From Cyanobacteria bacterium FACHB-63 (GTDB lineage: Bacteria > Cyanobacteriota > Cyanobacteriia > Leptolyngbyales > Leptolyngbyaceae): a stretch of DNA of 64,000 nucleotides. The notes below the pieces were generated by a model. It ran no database searches. It was given only the letters and a program-made list of their open reading frames with translations, and was not told the DNA's origin. Shown here one piece after another: positions 34,991-46,274 of this stretch. The stretch's first letter is position 1, and the number at the start of each line of letters is the position of its first letter. Where the stretch lies: NCBI GenBank assembly GCA_014695255.1, contig JACJNX010000010.1, positions 62,001-126,000 of the forward strand, given 5' to 3'. A program made the position numbers and the translations under genes.

Positions 34991-37357
34991 GTGGTGATCA
35001 GCGTGATGAATTCCCTTCGCTCTTGGATGCAACAATTTCAGCGAATTTGTAGCGAAGGAGAAAAACATCTCCATCACTCTGCCTCCGTGCGATCGCTCAA
35101 GCGCGTCAGCGGGCTGCGAAAACAACTTGCGCATAAGCCTGCGATTCCAACTCCCGTACTGATTCTCGCTACTTCGATCGTATTTACAGGCGCATTGGGG
35201 CGACAGTTTTATAATCAGCCCCGGTTGAGCGTGGGCAAAATCGCCCCTGAAATGATCAAGGCTCCCAGCGATGCTGCCGTTGAAAATAAAGAAGCGACTG
35301 AGGAACGGCGCAGAACTGCCCGCGATACTCTAATGCCAATGCTAAGACTGGATGCGATAGCCTCCGATCAGTCTCGACAAGCTGTACAAGCTCAGTTAGC
35401 AAAAGGAGTCATATTGCGGCAGCAGCTTGGACAATTTCCATACATTGAATCGCAAATACTTTCAGAACCGTCTCAGCAATACTTACGCAAAGCGAAAGAT
35501 TGGGAATGGGAATTGGTGATTGCTGCCACTCAGGATCGCACGAATCACCTGAGCAGTCGGTTAAATGATGCCATTCAGCGCCAAGCGACGATCGAACTTA
35601 TCCGCTACCGCAATCAAAATTCAGCCGAGCGTCTATCTAGCCTGATTCGTCAGATTACGATGGTGCGGCAACGCTATGCGACGACGATCGGTCTGATTCA
35701 GCCGCCGTATGATTCGACGATGCTAGAGATTTCTGATTCGACGTGGCAGAAGACCCAGAGCGAAGTCATGCAGATTGTCGATCGAATGCTAGCGCAAGGG
35801 ATTGCACCTGGACTGTCCCCAGACCAGCTTGAAACCGCGATCGAGCTTAACGTCGAAGACACAATGCCACCAGAAACTAGAGCGATCGTGACGAAAGTGT
35901 TGCTGGCTTCGCTAAAGCCGAATTTAACGCGAGATGATGCACAAACTCATGTGCAAGCTGAAAAAGCGGCGCAAGAAGTTAAACCCGTGATGATCGAAGT
36001 CCAGCGGGGAGAAACGATCGTCACCAGTGGACAGGTTATTTCAGCCCGTGATTTCATTTTGTTGGACTACTTCAATCTGAGTCGGCGCGAAACTAATTGG
36101 TTTGGTCTGATTGTGTTTGGTGGATTAGTTACCGGAACAGTCACAATCTTTTGGAGATTAGAGCAGCGCTATCATCCCAAAGGGCTACGATATCGAGACT
36201 ATTGGCTGGTGGGATTGATGTGCCTTAGTACCCCATTGATGGTGATGATCAATGCACCTTCGACCAATTTACCTGCGATCGGGTTTTTGATGGGCACGTT
36301 TTACGGCTCGGTGTTAGCAGTGACCGGAGTAGGATTGCTGACGGTGATGTTACCGATCGGCATGGGATTGAGTGCAATGCAATGGATTCCCAGTGCAGCA
36401 GCCGGATTAATTGTGGCAGCTTTGGCAGAGCGAGTGCGATCGCGTGAGGAGTTAGCTTTACTAGGATTAGGGGTAGGACTGACTCAAGGATTGCTCTATC
36501 TGTTGTTAGGTGCAGTGTCGGGAATGAGTTTGTATGGTCTGCTCGGTCGGGTCGCACTTGAAGCATTGTTAGGGTTAGCTTGGAGCATTGTCGCGATCGG
36601 GATTAGTCCTTATCTAGAGCACTTGTTTGATGTTGTCACCACTTTACGATTGGTTGAACTTGCAAATCCTAATCGATCCTTGCTCAAACGCTTAGCTGCT
36701 GAGACTCCTGGAACCTTTCAGCACACAATGTTTGTGGCAAATCTCGCGGAAGCGGCAGCACGAGAATTAGGCTGCAATGTTGAACTCACTAGAGCCGGAA
36801 CGCTCTATCACGATATTGGGAAGATGCACGACCCACTCGGATTTATCGAGAATCAAATGGGTGGCGTGAATAAGCATGATGCGATCGATGACCCATGGAA
36901 AAGTGCGGCAATCATTAAAAAGCACGTCACGGAAGGAATTGTGATGGCACGTCGCGCCAGATTACCCAAGGCAGTACAAGCTTTTATTCCTGAGCATCAA
37001 GGCACGATGACGATCGCGTATTTTTACCATCAAGCCCAGCAGCGAGCAAAACTTGATCCTGAGATCAAAGTTAATGAGGCGGATTTTCGCTATGACGGGC
37101 CTGCACCGCAGTCTCGTGAAACTGGAATTGTGATGTTAGCAGATTCTTGTGAAGCAGCTTTGCGATCGCTCAAAGATGCCACACCCGAAGAAGCTTTGAA
37201 CATGATCAATAAGATCCTGGCAGCACGATGGAAAGATGGTCAGTTAGATGAATCGGGATTAACGCGATCGCAGATGAGTACGATCGCGCACGTGTTTGTG
37301 CAAGTGTGGCAACAGTCGAATCATCAGCGCATTGTGTACCCAAAAGCCAGATCCTGA
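34991..37357 (+). CDS. 7TM-HD phosphohydrolase (PgpH/YqfF type, candidate c-di-AMP phosphodiesterase)
   Basis: 788 residues from GTG 34991; the ATG at 35006 is an alternative. One N-terminal membrane helix (VLILATSIVFTGALG) precedes a large extracytoplasmic helical domain (about residues 80-350, 7TMR-HDED type, AATQDRTNHLSSRL). About seven membrane helices (about 365-550) and a cytosolic HD domain follow: FQHTMFVANLAEAAARELG (first His), LYHDIGKMHDP (His-Asp at about 606-607), AFIPEHQGT, and the late MLADSCEAALRSL. All metal ligands are present. In Firmicutes and some cyanobacteria this family degrades c-di-AMP, controlling osmotic and potassium balance. A TMEM175-like channel gene follows after 112 bases. 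Confidence 0.9.
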   Translation: MVISVMNSLRSWMQQFQRICSEGEKHLHHSASVRSLKRVSGLRKQLAHKPAIPTPVLILATSIVFTGALGRQFYNQPRLSVGKIAPEMIKAPSDAAVENKEATEERRRTARDTLMPMLRLDAIASDQSRQAVQAQLAKGVILRQQLGQFPYIESQILSEPSQQYLRKAKDWEWELVIAATQDRTNHLSSRLNDAIQRQATIELIRYRNQNSAERLSSLIRQITMVRQRYATTIGLIQPPYDSTMLEISDSTWQKTQSEVMQIVDRMLAQGIAPGLSPDQLETAIELNVEDTMPPETRAIVTKVLLASLKPNLTRDDAQTHVQAEKAAQEVKPVMIEVQRGETIVTSGQVISARDFILLDYFNLSRRETNWFGLIVFGGLVTGTVTIFWRLEQRYHPKGLRYRDYWLVGLMCLSTPLMVMINAPSTNLPAIGFLMGTFYGSVLAVTGVGLLTVMLPIGMGLSAMQWIPSAAAGLIVAALAERVRSREELALLGLGVGLTQGLLYLLLGAVSGMSLYGLLGRVALEALLGLAWSIVAIGISPYLEHLFDVVTTLRLVELANPNRSLLKRLAAETPGTFQHTMFVANLAEAAARELGCNVELTRAGTLYHDIGKMHDPLGFIENQMGGVNKHDAIDDPWKSAAIIKKHVTEGIVMARRARLPKAVQAFIPEHQGTMTIAYFYHQAQQRAKLDPEIKVNEADFRYDGPAPQSRETGIVMLADSCEAALRSLKDATPEEALNMINKILAARWKDGQLDESGLTRSQMSTIAHVFVQVWQQSNHQRIVYPKARS

Positions 37358-37469
37358 AGCCTACTTCCTGCTCTTGATAGAGGCTGCGATCGCCAAGAAA
37401 ACACAGGATAGATAGTGTTTGTAACTAAAGATTAAGCGATCGCACGAATCGCCGTCAGCAGCAGAGGAT

Positions 37470-38129
37470 ATGAAATTTCAAAACACAGACCCATCCACCC
37501 GCCAAACCCTCGGAACTCAAAGAATCGAAAATTTAGTTGATGGGGTGTTTTCAATTGTCCTGACGCTGCTCGTGCTGGATATTCAAGTGCCAAGTGCTGC
37601 GTCTGAGATGGACTTGCTCGGAAAGCTATGGGGTCTGCGAGAACATATCTTATCTTTCGTGATTAGCTTTGTTGTGCTAGGCACGTTTTGGTATGGACAT
37701 ACGATCGAATTCCATTTTATCCAGCGCTCCGATCGCATTCACATTGGACTGAGTTTATTGTTCCTACTCTGTATTGCATTCATTCCGTTTTCAGCCTCTT
37801 TGATCGGAGAAGATGGACAGTTCCGATTTGCAGGGGTGGTTTACGGATTGAACTTACTTTTTACAGCAATCATGCGGTATTGGCACTGGTACTACGCCAC
37901 CAATGGACATCGCCTGATTGATCCAGCAACTGATCCGCGCTTTATTTTGAAGCTTCGGCAGCGATTTCTGATGGTTCCATTTGCTTGCATCTTTGCCATC
38001 TTGGTTTCGTTGTTTAATACCCGGATTGGCTTTTTGCTGTATGTTCTCATTCCAGTGTTCTACCTTTACCGAGTGCGTGGATCGGGCATTCCTACCTCGG
38101 CAACTCCACAAACCTCCGACATCGATTGA
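37470..38129 (+). CDS. TMEM175-like (DUF1211) membrane protein, possible potassium channel
   Basis: 219 residues with about six helices. The family signature is near the N-terminus: RIENLVDGVFSIVLTLLVLDIQVP, equivalent to the R...FSDxVFAI...LL pore helix of bacterial TMEM175 proteins. Here the FSD is replaced by LVD, a divergence in the region that forms the K+ filter, so conductance is uncertain. Helices continue at FVISFVVLGTFWYGHTIEFHFI, LSLLFLLCIAFIPFSASLIG and others. It follows the PgpH-like gene in the same direction; since c-di-AMP commonly controls potassium channels, this neighbourhood is suggestive but not proof. Confidence 0.8.
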   Translation: MKFQNTDPSTRQTLGTQRIENLVDGVFSIVLTLLVLDIQVPSAASEMDLLGKLWGLREHILSFVISFVVLGTFWYGHTIEFHFIQRSDRIHIGLSLLFLLCIAFIPFSASLIGEDGQFRFAGVVYGLNLLFTAIMRYWHWYYATNGHRLIDPATDPRFILKLRQRFLMVPFACIFAILVSLFNTRIGFLLYVLIPVFYLYRVRGSGIPTSATPQTSDID

Positions 38130-38134
38130 ACTTA

Positions 38135-38755
38135 CTATTTCATTGCGCCCATTGTAGTTTTCCAAGCAAGCTCTTTGCACAGCACAATTAATGCTCTTTC
38201 TTCGGCTCCCTGAAATAGCTTGGATTCGATTAGTTCTTCTAGCACTTGATGGGTTAACTGTTCCGAGAACGTTCCGCCACAGTGCAGTAAATGACTGTAG
38301 TAACAGAACTGCGATCGACCCATCTTATTCAGGTGGAAGTGATAAATTTCTTCCCAATTCATCTTCTGCACAGGCGTATTCACGGGTACAACCACACGCG
38401 GAATCCCTTGAATCCCGTAAGGTTTACCATTATGGGTATCTAGCTCTCCCACTAAAACCGTCCAGAGCAATGTGCGAACTTCTTGCACTTGATCCGGCGT
38501 AAACAATGGATCAGGCTCACTGGTTAAGCGAATTCCAGAGTTAAGAAACAGTGGATTGAATAACTGTGAATTGTAAACAATTCCGACTGCCCAATGGCGT
38601 GAGCTACCTCCATTTCGCGGCTCATCTTCGAGCTTCACGAAAGTTCCAAAGCCATAATCATCAGGCAGTGGAGCTTCGGCAAAATCCATTACATCATCGA
38701 CCTGCACAATGTAATCACAATGAGAATTCGACTTCACCACTTTGCCTAATCGCAT
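38135..38755 (-). CDS. Conserved cyanobacterial protein with HAS-barrel-like N-terminus
   Basis: 206 residues from MRLGKVVKSNSHCDYIVQVDDVMD. This start is chosen because GAGGAG lies 6 bases upstream; a Met six codons earlier falls inside that region. The first 90 residues resemble the HAS-barrel (HerA/ATP synthase N-terminal beta barrel): a KSNSHCDYIVQVDDV strand, GFGTFVKLED and HWAVGIVYNSQLFNPLFLNSG. No ATPase domain follows; the rest is helical (VRTLLWTVLVGEL, THQVLEELIESKL). The barrel call is an inference from pattern. Function unknown. It converges on the TMEM175-like gene and diverges from leuC. Confidence 0.6.
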   Translation of the reverse strand: MRLGKVVKSNSHCDYIVQVDDVMDFAEAPLPDDYGFGTFVKLEDEPRNGGSSRHWAVGIVYNSQLFNPLFLNSGIRLTSEPDPLFTPDQVQEVRTLLWTVLVGELDTHNGKPYGIQGIPRVVVPVNTPVQKMNWEEIYHFHLNKMGRSQFCYYSHLLHCGGTFSEQLTHQVLEELIESKLFQGAEERALIVLCKELAWKTTMGAMK

Positions 38756-38908
38756 AGTCTTCTCCTCGCTCATTCACTGGCATTTTACAGTGATGTGAGT
38801 TTTTGTACTATCAAATTTTGATCATTTTGTCCCAAACTGAATCACTCCTGTCTCTACCACTGTGCGATAAGATGAATCTTTGCTTGTATACGTCACCCCA
38901 TCACTGCC

Positions 38909-40312
38909 ATGAGTACCGGGACATTGTTCGATAAAGTTTGGGACTTGCACACCGTCGGGATTCTGCCATCGGGACAAACTCAGCTTTTCATCGGGCTACA
39001 TCTCATTCATGAAGTCACCAGTCCACAAGCGTTTTCGATGCTGCGAGAGCGCGGACTGAAAGTGCTTTTTCCCGATCGCACTGTTGCAACCGTTGACCAC
39101 ATTATTCCGACCGACAATCAAGCCCGTCCGTTTCTCGATTCACTTGCTGAAGAAATGCTGCAAGAACTTGAGAAAAATACTCAATCGAACAATATTCGCT
39201 TTTATCCGGTTGGCTCTGGCAGTCAAGGCATTGTTCACGTGATTGCACCCGAACAAGGACTGACTCAGCCTGGAATGACGATCGCTTGTGGAGATAGCCA
39301 CACCTCCACGCATGGAGCATTTGGCGCGATCGCGTTCGGCATCGGAACGAGTCAAGTCCGCGATGTGCTTGCCTCTCAAACCTTAGCGCTCTCTAAGCTC
39401 AAGGTCAAAAAAATCGAAGTCAATGGCAAACTCAATCCGGGCGTATACGCCAAAGATGTGATTTTGCACATCATCCGCAAACTTGGCGTGAAAGGTGGAG
39501 TCGGGTATGCTTACGAGTTCGCGGGTACAACCTTCGAGCAAATGAGCATGGAAGAGCGCATGACCGTTTGCAATATGTCGATCGAAGGCGGTGCACGTTG
39601 CGGATATGTCAATCCTGATCAAACAACTTATGACTATCTTGAAGGGCGCGAGTTTGCACCCAAAGGCGAAGAATGGGACAAAGCGGTATCTTGGTGGAAC
39701 AGTCTCCGTAGTGATACCGATGCGGTTTACGATGATGTTGTTGTTTTTGATGCGGCTGATATTACTCCGACTGTAACCTGGGGCATTACTCCGGGACAGG
39801 GAATTGGTGTAACCGAAACGGTTCCCGCTCCAGAGGTGATGCCAGACGACGAAAGAGCGATCGCGCTTGAAGCCTATCAATACATGGATCTAAAACCGGG
39901 CGAACCTCTTCAGGGAACTAAGATCGATGTCTGCTTTATTGGAAGCTGCACGAACGGACGGATTTCTGACTTGCGGGAAGCAGCACGAGTGGCTCAAGGT
40001 CGGCGCGTTGCTGAAGGCGTGAAAGCGTTTGTGGTGCCGGGATCGGAACGGGTGAAATACCAAGCGGAGCAGGAAGGACTCGATCGTATTTTCACAGAAG
40101 CTGGATTCGAGTGGCGTGAACCCGGATGCTCAATGTGTTTAGCGATGAACCCCGATAAGTTACAGGGGCGGCAAATCAGCGCCTCCTCATCGAATCGGAA
40201 CTTCAAAGGACGGCAAGGATCAGCATCGGGTCGCACGTTGTTGATGAGTCCGGCGATGGTGGCAGCAGCAGCAATTACCGGGAAAGTGACGGACGTGCGC
40301 GAACTGATGTAA
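38909..40312 (+). CDS. leuC: 3-isopropylmalate dehydratase large subunit
   Basis: 467 residues, the full length of bacterial LeuC. Motifs include [68 protein letters not shown] (cluster Cys) and [13 protein letters not shown] (two cluster Cys). These three cysteines hold the [4Fe-4S] cluster. With LeuD it isomerises 2-isopropylmalate to 3-isopropylmalate in leucine synthesis. leuD is not next to it: the downstream frame is a different small protein. It is divergent from the HAS-barrel-like gene. Confidence 0.95.
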   Translation: MSTGTLFDKVWDLHTVGILPSGQTQLFIGLHLIHEVTSPQAFSMLRERGLKVLFPDRTVATVDHIIPTDNQARPFLDSLAEEMLQELEKNTQSNNIRFYPVGSGSQGIVHVIAPEQGLTQPGMTIACGDSHTSTHGAFGAIAFGIGTSQVRDVLASQTLALSKLKVKKIEVNGKLNPGVYAKDVILHIIRKLGVKGGVGYAYEFAGTTFEQMSMEERMTVCNMSIEGGARCGYVNPDQTTYDYLEGREFAPKGEEWDKAVSWWNSLRSDTDAVYDDVVVFDAADITPTVTWGITPGQGIGVTETVPAPEVMPDDERAIALEAYQYMDLKPGEPLQGTKIDVCFIGSCTNGRISDLREAARVAQGRRVAEGVKAFVVPGSERVKYQAEQEGLDRIFTEAGFEWREPGCSMCLAMNPDKLQGRQISASSSNRNFKGRQGSASGRTLLMSPAMVAAAAITGKVTDVRELM

Positions 40313-40352
40313 TGGAACGGGGACGCGGTGCAAACCGAAACGACCATCAGGG

Positions 40353-40766
40353 ATGTTACCGTCGTCGGAGCATCTTACGGAGTTGGTTAGAATCGAACCA
40401 ACTCGGACTCTACGCCGGGGAGATCGCGTTTCCAAGCGAAGAGTGCAACCGATAGATCTTTGGTTGTTAAATTTGGCTGAAATTCGAGACGGTGAACTGC
40501 TGGATCATGGCTTACAAGAAGCTGCAATGCAGTTAAAGCAGCTAGCCCCTGCGATCGCAACTCTCGATCGCTCAAACTGTCGCGCTGAGCTGTATATCAG
40601 CACAATTCGTGAGGAAGATCAGGGCGGATTCTCGCTTCCGGCTGAATTGATTGCCGCTGCTGCTGATGCTGGGTTGTCGATCGAGGTTTCGATTCTCGTA
40701 ATGCTGGACGATTATATTGAGTCTGAATCAAGCACACCTTTGAACTCAGTTTCAGCACTTCATTGA
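40353..40766 (+). CDS. Small protein of unknown function, DUF4279-like
   Basis: Up to 137 residues from ATG 40353. The first 30 residues are Arg-rich and unlike the rest, so a GTG at 40443 (VQPIDLWLLNL, 107 residues) may be the real start. The body alternates strands and helices (AELYISTIREEDQGGFSLPAELIAAAADAGLSIEVSILVMLDDY), recalling DUF4279-type small alpha/beta proteins. It follows leuC in the same direction, 40 bases after its stop. Role unknown. Downstream lies the convergent tRNA-Arg. Confidence 0.55.
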   Translation: MLPSSEHLTELVRIEPTRTLRRGDRVSKRRVQPIDLWLLNLAEIRDGELLDHGLQEAAMQLKQLAPAIATLDRSNCRAELYISTIREEDQGGFSLPAELIAAAADAGLSIEVSILVMLDDYIESESSTPLNSVSALH

Positions 40767-40856
40767 AATAAGCTACGAACAGCTAAAGAGCGATCGAGGG
40801 GTTGGGCATCAGGAACTTATCTACTACGGTGTCGCTCAAAAACGACGTTAGAGTAA

Positions 40857-40930
<74 letters not shown>

Positions 40931-40968
40931 GGATGAGTGGCATTATAGCAATCTCATCTAAAACGAGA

Positions 40969-41205
40969 TTAGTGATGTAAGAAATGTTCGAGAAAGCGCG
41001 AAAAGAAAGCCGCGATCGCACCAAAGAAATGAGAGACATCACCGGGTTCTGCGCCGATCAGTCCGTTCCCGATCGCTTCACTCACAGGCGTATAGTCTAC
41101 AGGCTCACAATCGCGAGATTTGAGCGATCGCACAATCAGTTCTCCCAGCGAAATCAACCCCAAAACCATCAATACGACTACGGCAAACACGAGCAAGTTT
41201 TGCAT
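40969..41205 (-). CDS. Small membrane protein, unknown function
   Basis: 78 residues from ATG 41205 (MQNLLVFAVVVLMVLGLISLGELIVRSLKS), chosen because AAGGAG lies about 8 bases upstream. One N-terminal membrane helix (about residues 3-24) is followed by a soluble tail with SRDCEPVDYTPVSEAIGNGLIGAEPGDVSHFF and a second amphipathic helix. No family recognised. It follows the tocopherol cyclase gene by 11 bases in the same direction and is probably co-transcribed. Confidence 0.6.
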   Translation of the reverse strand: MQNLLVFAVVVLMVLGLISLGELIVRSLKSRDCEPVDYTPVSEAIGNGLIGAEPGDVSHFFGAIAAFFSRFLEHFLHH

Positions 41206-41216
41206 AGTTGTTCTCC

Positions 41217-42567
<1,351 letters not shown>

Positions 42568-42689
42568 GATTCTATTTTGAGCGATCGTCTAGCAATTTGA
42601 CATCAATTTGATCCTGGAAGAATTCGATCGTTTTTCCAATGCTGCCAAGACATTTCGGCGAAACGCCTCAGCAGCATTGACCGCATCAC

Positions 42690-44315
42690 TTAGGATCTGC
42701 GCCGGATAAAATGCGCCCACACCTTCCCGTCGGGGCCGCAAACGCGATTCGTATAGTCATAAGGGTAGAGAAGCTTACGTCCCTCGGTGTTTGCATATCC
42801 AGTTAAAGCATCGCCCCAGGGGTCATTCACAATATAACCATCCGGCGTATACCCAATCACCGTCACAATATGACCGTAAGACGTAAACATTCCACACAAC
42901 ACCACCGGACGACCATTAATCAATTCTTCTCGCACATCGCGGAATGTCCATTCGGTACTAAACGTGCCATCAAATCCATAAGCATCGACCAGTTTCGATA
43001 AGGTGTTGTGGTTGATTTGAGATCCTTCTCCATCTTCGTTGAAGCACCACTGCAACAATTCATCTTCAAGTTGACCGCCGCCACGGGCGCGAGTTCCAAG
43101 ATAGGACATACACATCGCGATCGCGGTCACGTTGCAGGTAGACCAATAAAATCGAGGATTGTCTCGCTGCGAGAAGTGCGGCACATTCAATTCCACAGAA
43201 CCGGGAATCGGATTAAAGGCGCGATTACCCCGACTCATCCGCACAAAGTCTGGGAATATATAGCCCGTATTGCCAAAGTCCGGCAATTCTTCATTGAGCG
43301 ACACTTTGATATGTCCGCCCTCAATCATGTAGCTTGCGACCCCGTAAAACTCATTCGCGTTGAAGGTCGATCGTTCATCGGGTTGAAGCTCCGACGAATC
43401 CACCGGACGCTTTTTGATCACGGTATCGCGTAGCGCTGTCACCGTTAAAGCACTTGAATCATAAGGCACTTCTCGCCCGTTGCGCTCAATCTGGGCGTAC
43501 TGCCAGAAAATAAAGCCACGATCGCCAAAACCGGGGATCGGATCTTTCAGCGTCACTCGAAAGTGTCCGCGGGTGCAGGCATATCCTGTAATTTGGAAGA
43601 CCTGACCTTTCAGCACGTTTGTTCTTTGGTTGGCTGCCAACAGCGAAGAGTCGGCAGGAGAAGTTTTGAAAAAGGTGGTTTGGGTGATCAGAAGATGTGC
43701 CGCTAAAGGAATATCGGGAACATCATCAAGCGAAAACCTGAGAATCTGCGCTCCTTTCGTCAGTTGCACATGGTCTTCGTAAAAATAACCGAAATTCCCG
43801 ATCGGCGCGATCGTGCTCCCTAGCTCCAATTTCAAATGTCCATCAATAAAGCCGTATCGCAGTACCGGAAACGTTTGTCCAGCTTTGACTAATACCTTTT
43901 GCTGATTGTTCAGCCGCGCAGAATCGTCGGTTGAAACCTTGAAAAAGGTGTCTCGCAGTAGTTTCGCAGAAAGAGACTGTCCCACCGTTAGCGGATTACG
44001 GCTCACGGTAATGTAAAAGACGCGATTTTCGATTAGCTTATTGCTGGCATCAAATCCTTTGAGCCGCAGCCAACGCGCTCCGGGTGTGGAGAATCCTCGC
44101 GGCATCGAAACCTGCCAGGTTCCATTATTTAGCCTCACATCTAGGTTCACTTTATCTTCAGCCATCAATGTGATCCGCCTGATGCGAGCAGCATCATAAC
44201 TGCCCTTGAGCACCACTGGCTTATTCACCAAAACTTCTAGCGGTCCGGCATAGGTTGGAGGCGCGCTTCCGCCTCCTGAGGTTAGCGAATTGGCTGCGAT
44301 CGTCGTGTCTGTCAT
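42690..44315 (-). CDS. C39-like cysteine protease with three N-terminal repeats
   Basis: 541 residues from MTDTTIAANSLTSGGGS; a further 26 codons upstream are open. After an Ig-like segment (residues 20-110) come three tandem domains of about 75 residues, each reading D/TFFK...DS..L...Q..V..G..F.....GH.K/RV.L...I...G..G(F/Y)...Y.Q: LRDTFFKVSTDDSARL, ITQTTFFKTSPADSSLL and LRDTVIKKRPVDSSELQ. The papain-like C39 domain has VPHFSQRDN (oxyanion Gln), YWSTCNVTAIAM (Cys about 394), YGHIVTVIGY (His about 482) and VNDPWG (about 496-501). It is complete. No signal peptide is seen. It may cleave peptides or be a cell-surface hydrolase; no bacteriocin genes are adjacent. Confidence 0.82.
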   Translation of the reverse strand: MTDTTIAANSLTSGGGSAPPTYAGPLEVLVNKPVVLKGSYDAARIRRITLMAEDKVNLDVRLNNGTWQVSMPRGFSTPGARWLRLKGFDASNKLIENRVFYITVSRNPLTVGQSLSAKLLRDTFFKVSTDDSARLNNQQKVLVKAGQTFPVLRYGFIDGHLKLELGSTIAPIGNFGYFYEDHVQLTKGAQILRFSLDDVPDIPLAAHLLITQTTFFKTSPADSSLLAANQRTNVLKGQVFQITGYACTRGHFRVTLKDPIPGFGDRGFIFWQYAQIERNGREVPYDSSALTVTALRDTVIKKRPVDSSELQPDERSTFNANEFYGVASYMIEGGHIKVSLNEELPDFGNTGYIFPDFVRMSRGNRAFNPIPGSVELNVPHFSQRDNPRFYWSTCNVTAIAMCMSYLGTRARGGGQLEDELLQWCFNEDGEGSQINHNTLSKLVDAYGFDGTFSTEWTFRDVREELINGRPVVLCGMFTSYGHIVTVIGYTPDGYIVNDPWGDALTGYANTEGRKLLYPYDYTNRVCGPDGKVWAHFIRRRS

Positions 44316-44477
44316 AACTCTTTTCGCTGAAAAACGGTGTGCAAAAACCCAAGACGAAACATGGCGCGATCGGATGCGCCCCTGTTCTGACAACTATACT
44401 TCTGCTGCACGATCTGCAAAAAAGAATCTCCCGATCGCAGGAGATCAGGAGATTGAGCTTCGATCAAAAATAACGGA

Positions 44478-44915
44478 CTACATCGCTAATTGCTGCAAGA
44501 TATCCGTTGCGTGAGTATCCGTCTGAATCGTCGTATACACCTGAGCGATCTTGCCGTCCGCACCCACCACATATGTCACACGCTTAGAATAGCCGCCGCC
44601 ATCGACATCATAGGCTTGGGTAATAGTTCCATTGCTATCTGCGAGGAGCGGAAACGGCAGACTGTATTTTTCGGTGAAGCGCTGGTGTGAGGCTTCATCG
44701 TCCATACTTACGCCAAACACAGGAATTCCTTTGCTGGTGTACTGGGTGTAATTGTCACGGAAACTGCACGCTTCTTTGGTGCAGCCGGGCGTATCGTCCT
44801 TGGGATAGAAATACAGGACGATCGTTCGACCTGCATAGTCTGAGAGTTTAACGGTGTTGCCGTTCGTGTCTTTTACGGTGAAATCGGGGGCAGTATCGCC
44901 CACTTTGAGCGGCAT
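44478..44915 (-). CDS. bcp: Thiol peroxidase, peroxiredoxin Q / BCP type
   Basis: 145 residues. AAKVGDTAPDF-like start (MPLKVGDTAPDFTVKD), then LYFYPKDDTPGCTKEACSFRDNY with the peroxidatic Cys45 and the resolving Cys50 five residues later, the PrxQ pattern. RVTYVVGADGKIAQVY closes the fold. It reduces hydrogen peroxide and lipid hydroperoxides with thioredoxin. It is transcribed away from rpaA with 234 bases between starts. Single gene; both cysteines intact. Confidence 0.93.
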   Translation of the reverse strand: MPLKVGDTAPDFTVKDTNGNTVKLSDYAGRTIVLYFYPKDDTPGCTKEACSFRDNYTQYTSKGIPVFGVSMDDEASHQRFTEKYSLPFPLLADSNGTITQAYDVDGGGYSKRVTYVVGADGKIAQVYTTIQTDTHATDILQQLAM

Positions 44916-45149
44916 AGAAATGGCTCCTTTAGAAGATATTCCGTCATAAATTGTAATCTTCTACTTCTACGTTTTAATTACAAAGAACTCAGGCAGTTTG
45001 CGTCAATCGATTCATCAGTTCCTGATCCAAATTTGCTTCATATAGCGAAGAAAATATGATCCTTACGTATAATCTGAACAGGAATCTTTATAAAAGTTTG
45101 AGCCTCTACTCCTGATCAGTCACCCTCCTTTAGTAAGAAGAGATTAATT

Positions 45150-45881
45150 ATGCCCAGAATCTTAATTATTGATGACGACCCCACGATCGCGGAACTCGTT
45201 GCAGTCAACCTGGAGATGGCAGGCTACGATGTCAGCCAGGCTTCAGATGGCAATCGCGGACAAGCTCTCGCACTTCAACTCCAACCCGATCTGATTTTGT
45301 TGGATCTGATGCTGCCGCAAGTGGATGGCTTTACGATCTGTCAGCGCATTCGCCGCGATGAGCGCACAGCCGATATTCCCGTCTTGATGCTGACCGCGCT
45401 CAGCCAAACTCAAAACATTGTGGAAGGCTTCAACGCAGGCGCAGACGACTATCTGAAGAAGCCGTTTGAAGTCGATGAAATGCTGGCACGAGTCCGCGCT
45501 TTGTTGCGTCGTACCGATCGCATTCCTCAAGCCGCAAAACACTCTGAAATTCTCAGCTATGGCCCTTTAATCCTAGTGCCCGAACGCTTTGAGGCGATCT
45601 GGTTTGGCAAAACCGTCAAGCTGACGCATCTAGAGTTTGAACTGTTGCACTGCTTGCTTCAGCGCCACGGTCAGACTGTGTCGCCTAGCGAAATTCTCAA
45701 GGAAGTTTGGGGATATGATCCCGATGATGATATCGAAACCATTCGGGTGCATGTGCGTCACTTGAGAACCAAGCTTGAACCTGATCCCCGGCATCCAAAA
45801 TACATCAAAACGGTGTACGGTGCGGGTTACTGTCTGGAGCTCCCTAGCGAAAGCGTTGAAGAAGTTCAAATGGCAGGTTGA
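45150..45881 (+). CDS. rpaA: Response regulator RpaA, circadian output regulator
   Basis: 243 residues. The receiver domain has DDD at 8-10, phosphoacceptor Asp52 (LILLDLMLP) and KPF at the conserved Lys. The OmpR-type winged helix reads [96 protein letters not shown]. This C-terminal half is almost exactly the RpaA of Synechococcus from memory, which distinguishes it from RpaB. RpaA, phosphorylated by SasA and dephosphorylated by CikA, drives clock-controlled gene expression. kai and sasA are not in the window. The next gene, crr7, abuts it convergently without a gap. Confidence 0.92.
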   Translation: MPRILIIDDDPTIAELVAVNLEMAGYDVSQASDGNRGQALALQLQPDLILLDLMLPQVDGFTICQRIRRDERTADIPVLMLTALSQTQNIVEGFNAGADDYLKKPFEVDEMLARVRALLRRTDRIPQAAKHSEILSYGPLILVPERFEAIWFGKTVKLTHLEFELLHCLLQRHGQTVSPSEILKEVWGYDPDDDIETIRVHVRHLRTKLEPDPRHPKYIKTVYGAGYCLELPSESVEEVQMAG

Positions 45882-46139
45882 TTACTTTTCGAGCCGAATC
45901 GCATACCACTGCAAATACTCACCGGGAGCCATCCCTAACTCACAAGTGGTATCAATTAGATAGCGGATCTGATCGTCGATTTCACCCGCTTGTTTGATAT
46001 CCGTGGGCAGTTCGTCTTGCCGAGTTGCGAGAATCGATCGTAACTTTTCGCTCAATTCAGTTGCGGTTAGGATCGCTTCAGGCTGGTTCGTTTCGAGCAC
46101 GACAAAATGCTCCTCATCATACATAGTTGCCGCAGACAT
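45882..46139 (-). CDS. crr7: CRR7-like protein (chlororespiratory reduction 7)
   Basis: 85 residues from MSAATMYDEEHFVVLETNQPEAILTATELSEKLR; the frame is open 50 codons upstream into a region that overlaps the divergent gene. The body DLPTDIKQAGEIDDQIRYLIDTTCELGMAPGEYLQWYAIRLEK matches the CRR7 family. In chloroplasts CRR7 is needed for NDH-complex accumulation; in cyanobacteria its role is less clear. Two NdhD paralogs elsewhere in this window make an NDH-1 link sensible. Its stop starts at the very next base after the rpaA stop. Confidence 0.82.
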   Translation of the reverse strand: MSAATMYDEEHFVVLETNQPEAILTATELSEKLRSILATRQDELPTDIKQAGEIDDQIRYLIDTTCELGMAPGEYLQWYAIRLEK

Positions 46140-46274
46140 AAGATTTGTTAGGGAATCAAGAGCATTCTCATTTTTGCACTTCTGTCCTGATCTAGAGCGA
46201 AGAATCCCCCACAAGTCAGACCCCGATCGCTCTTGGCGCATGATATTCAGGAGATATATTATTCTTGAATCGCT

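Noticed and set aside
39383-39880. Leftward 165-codon frame inside leuC
   Set aside because: Shadow of leuC with no conserved features.
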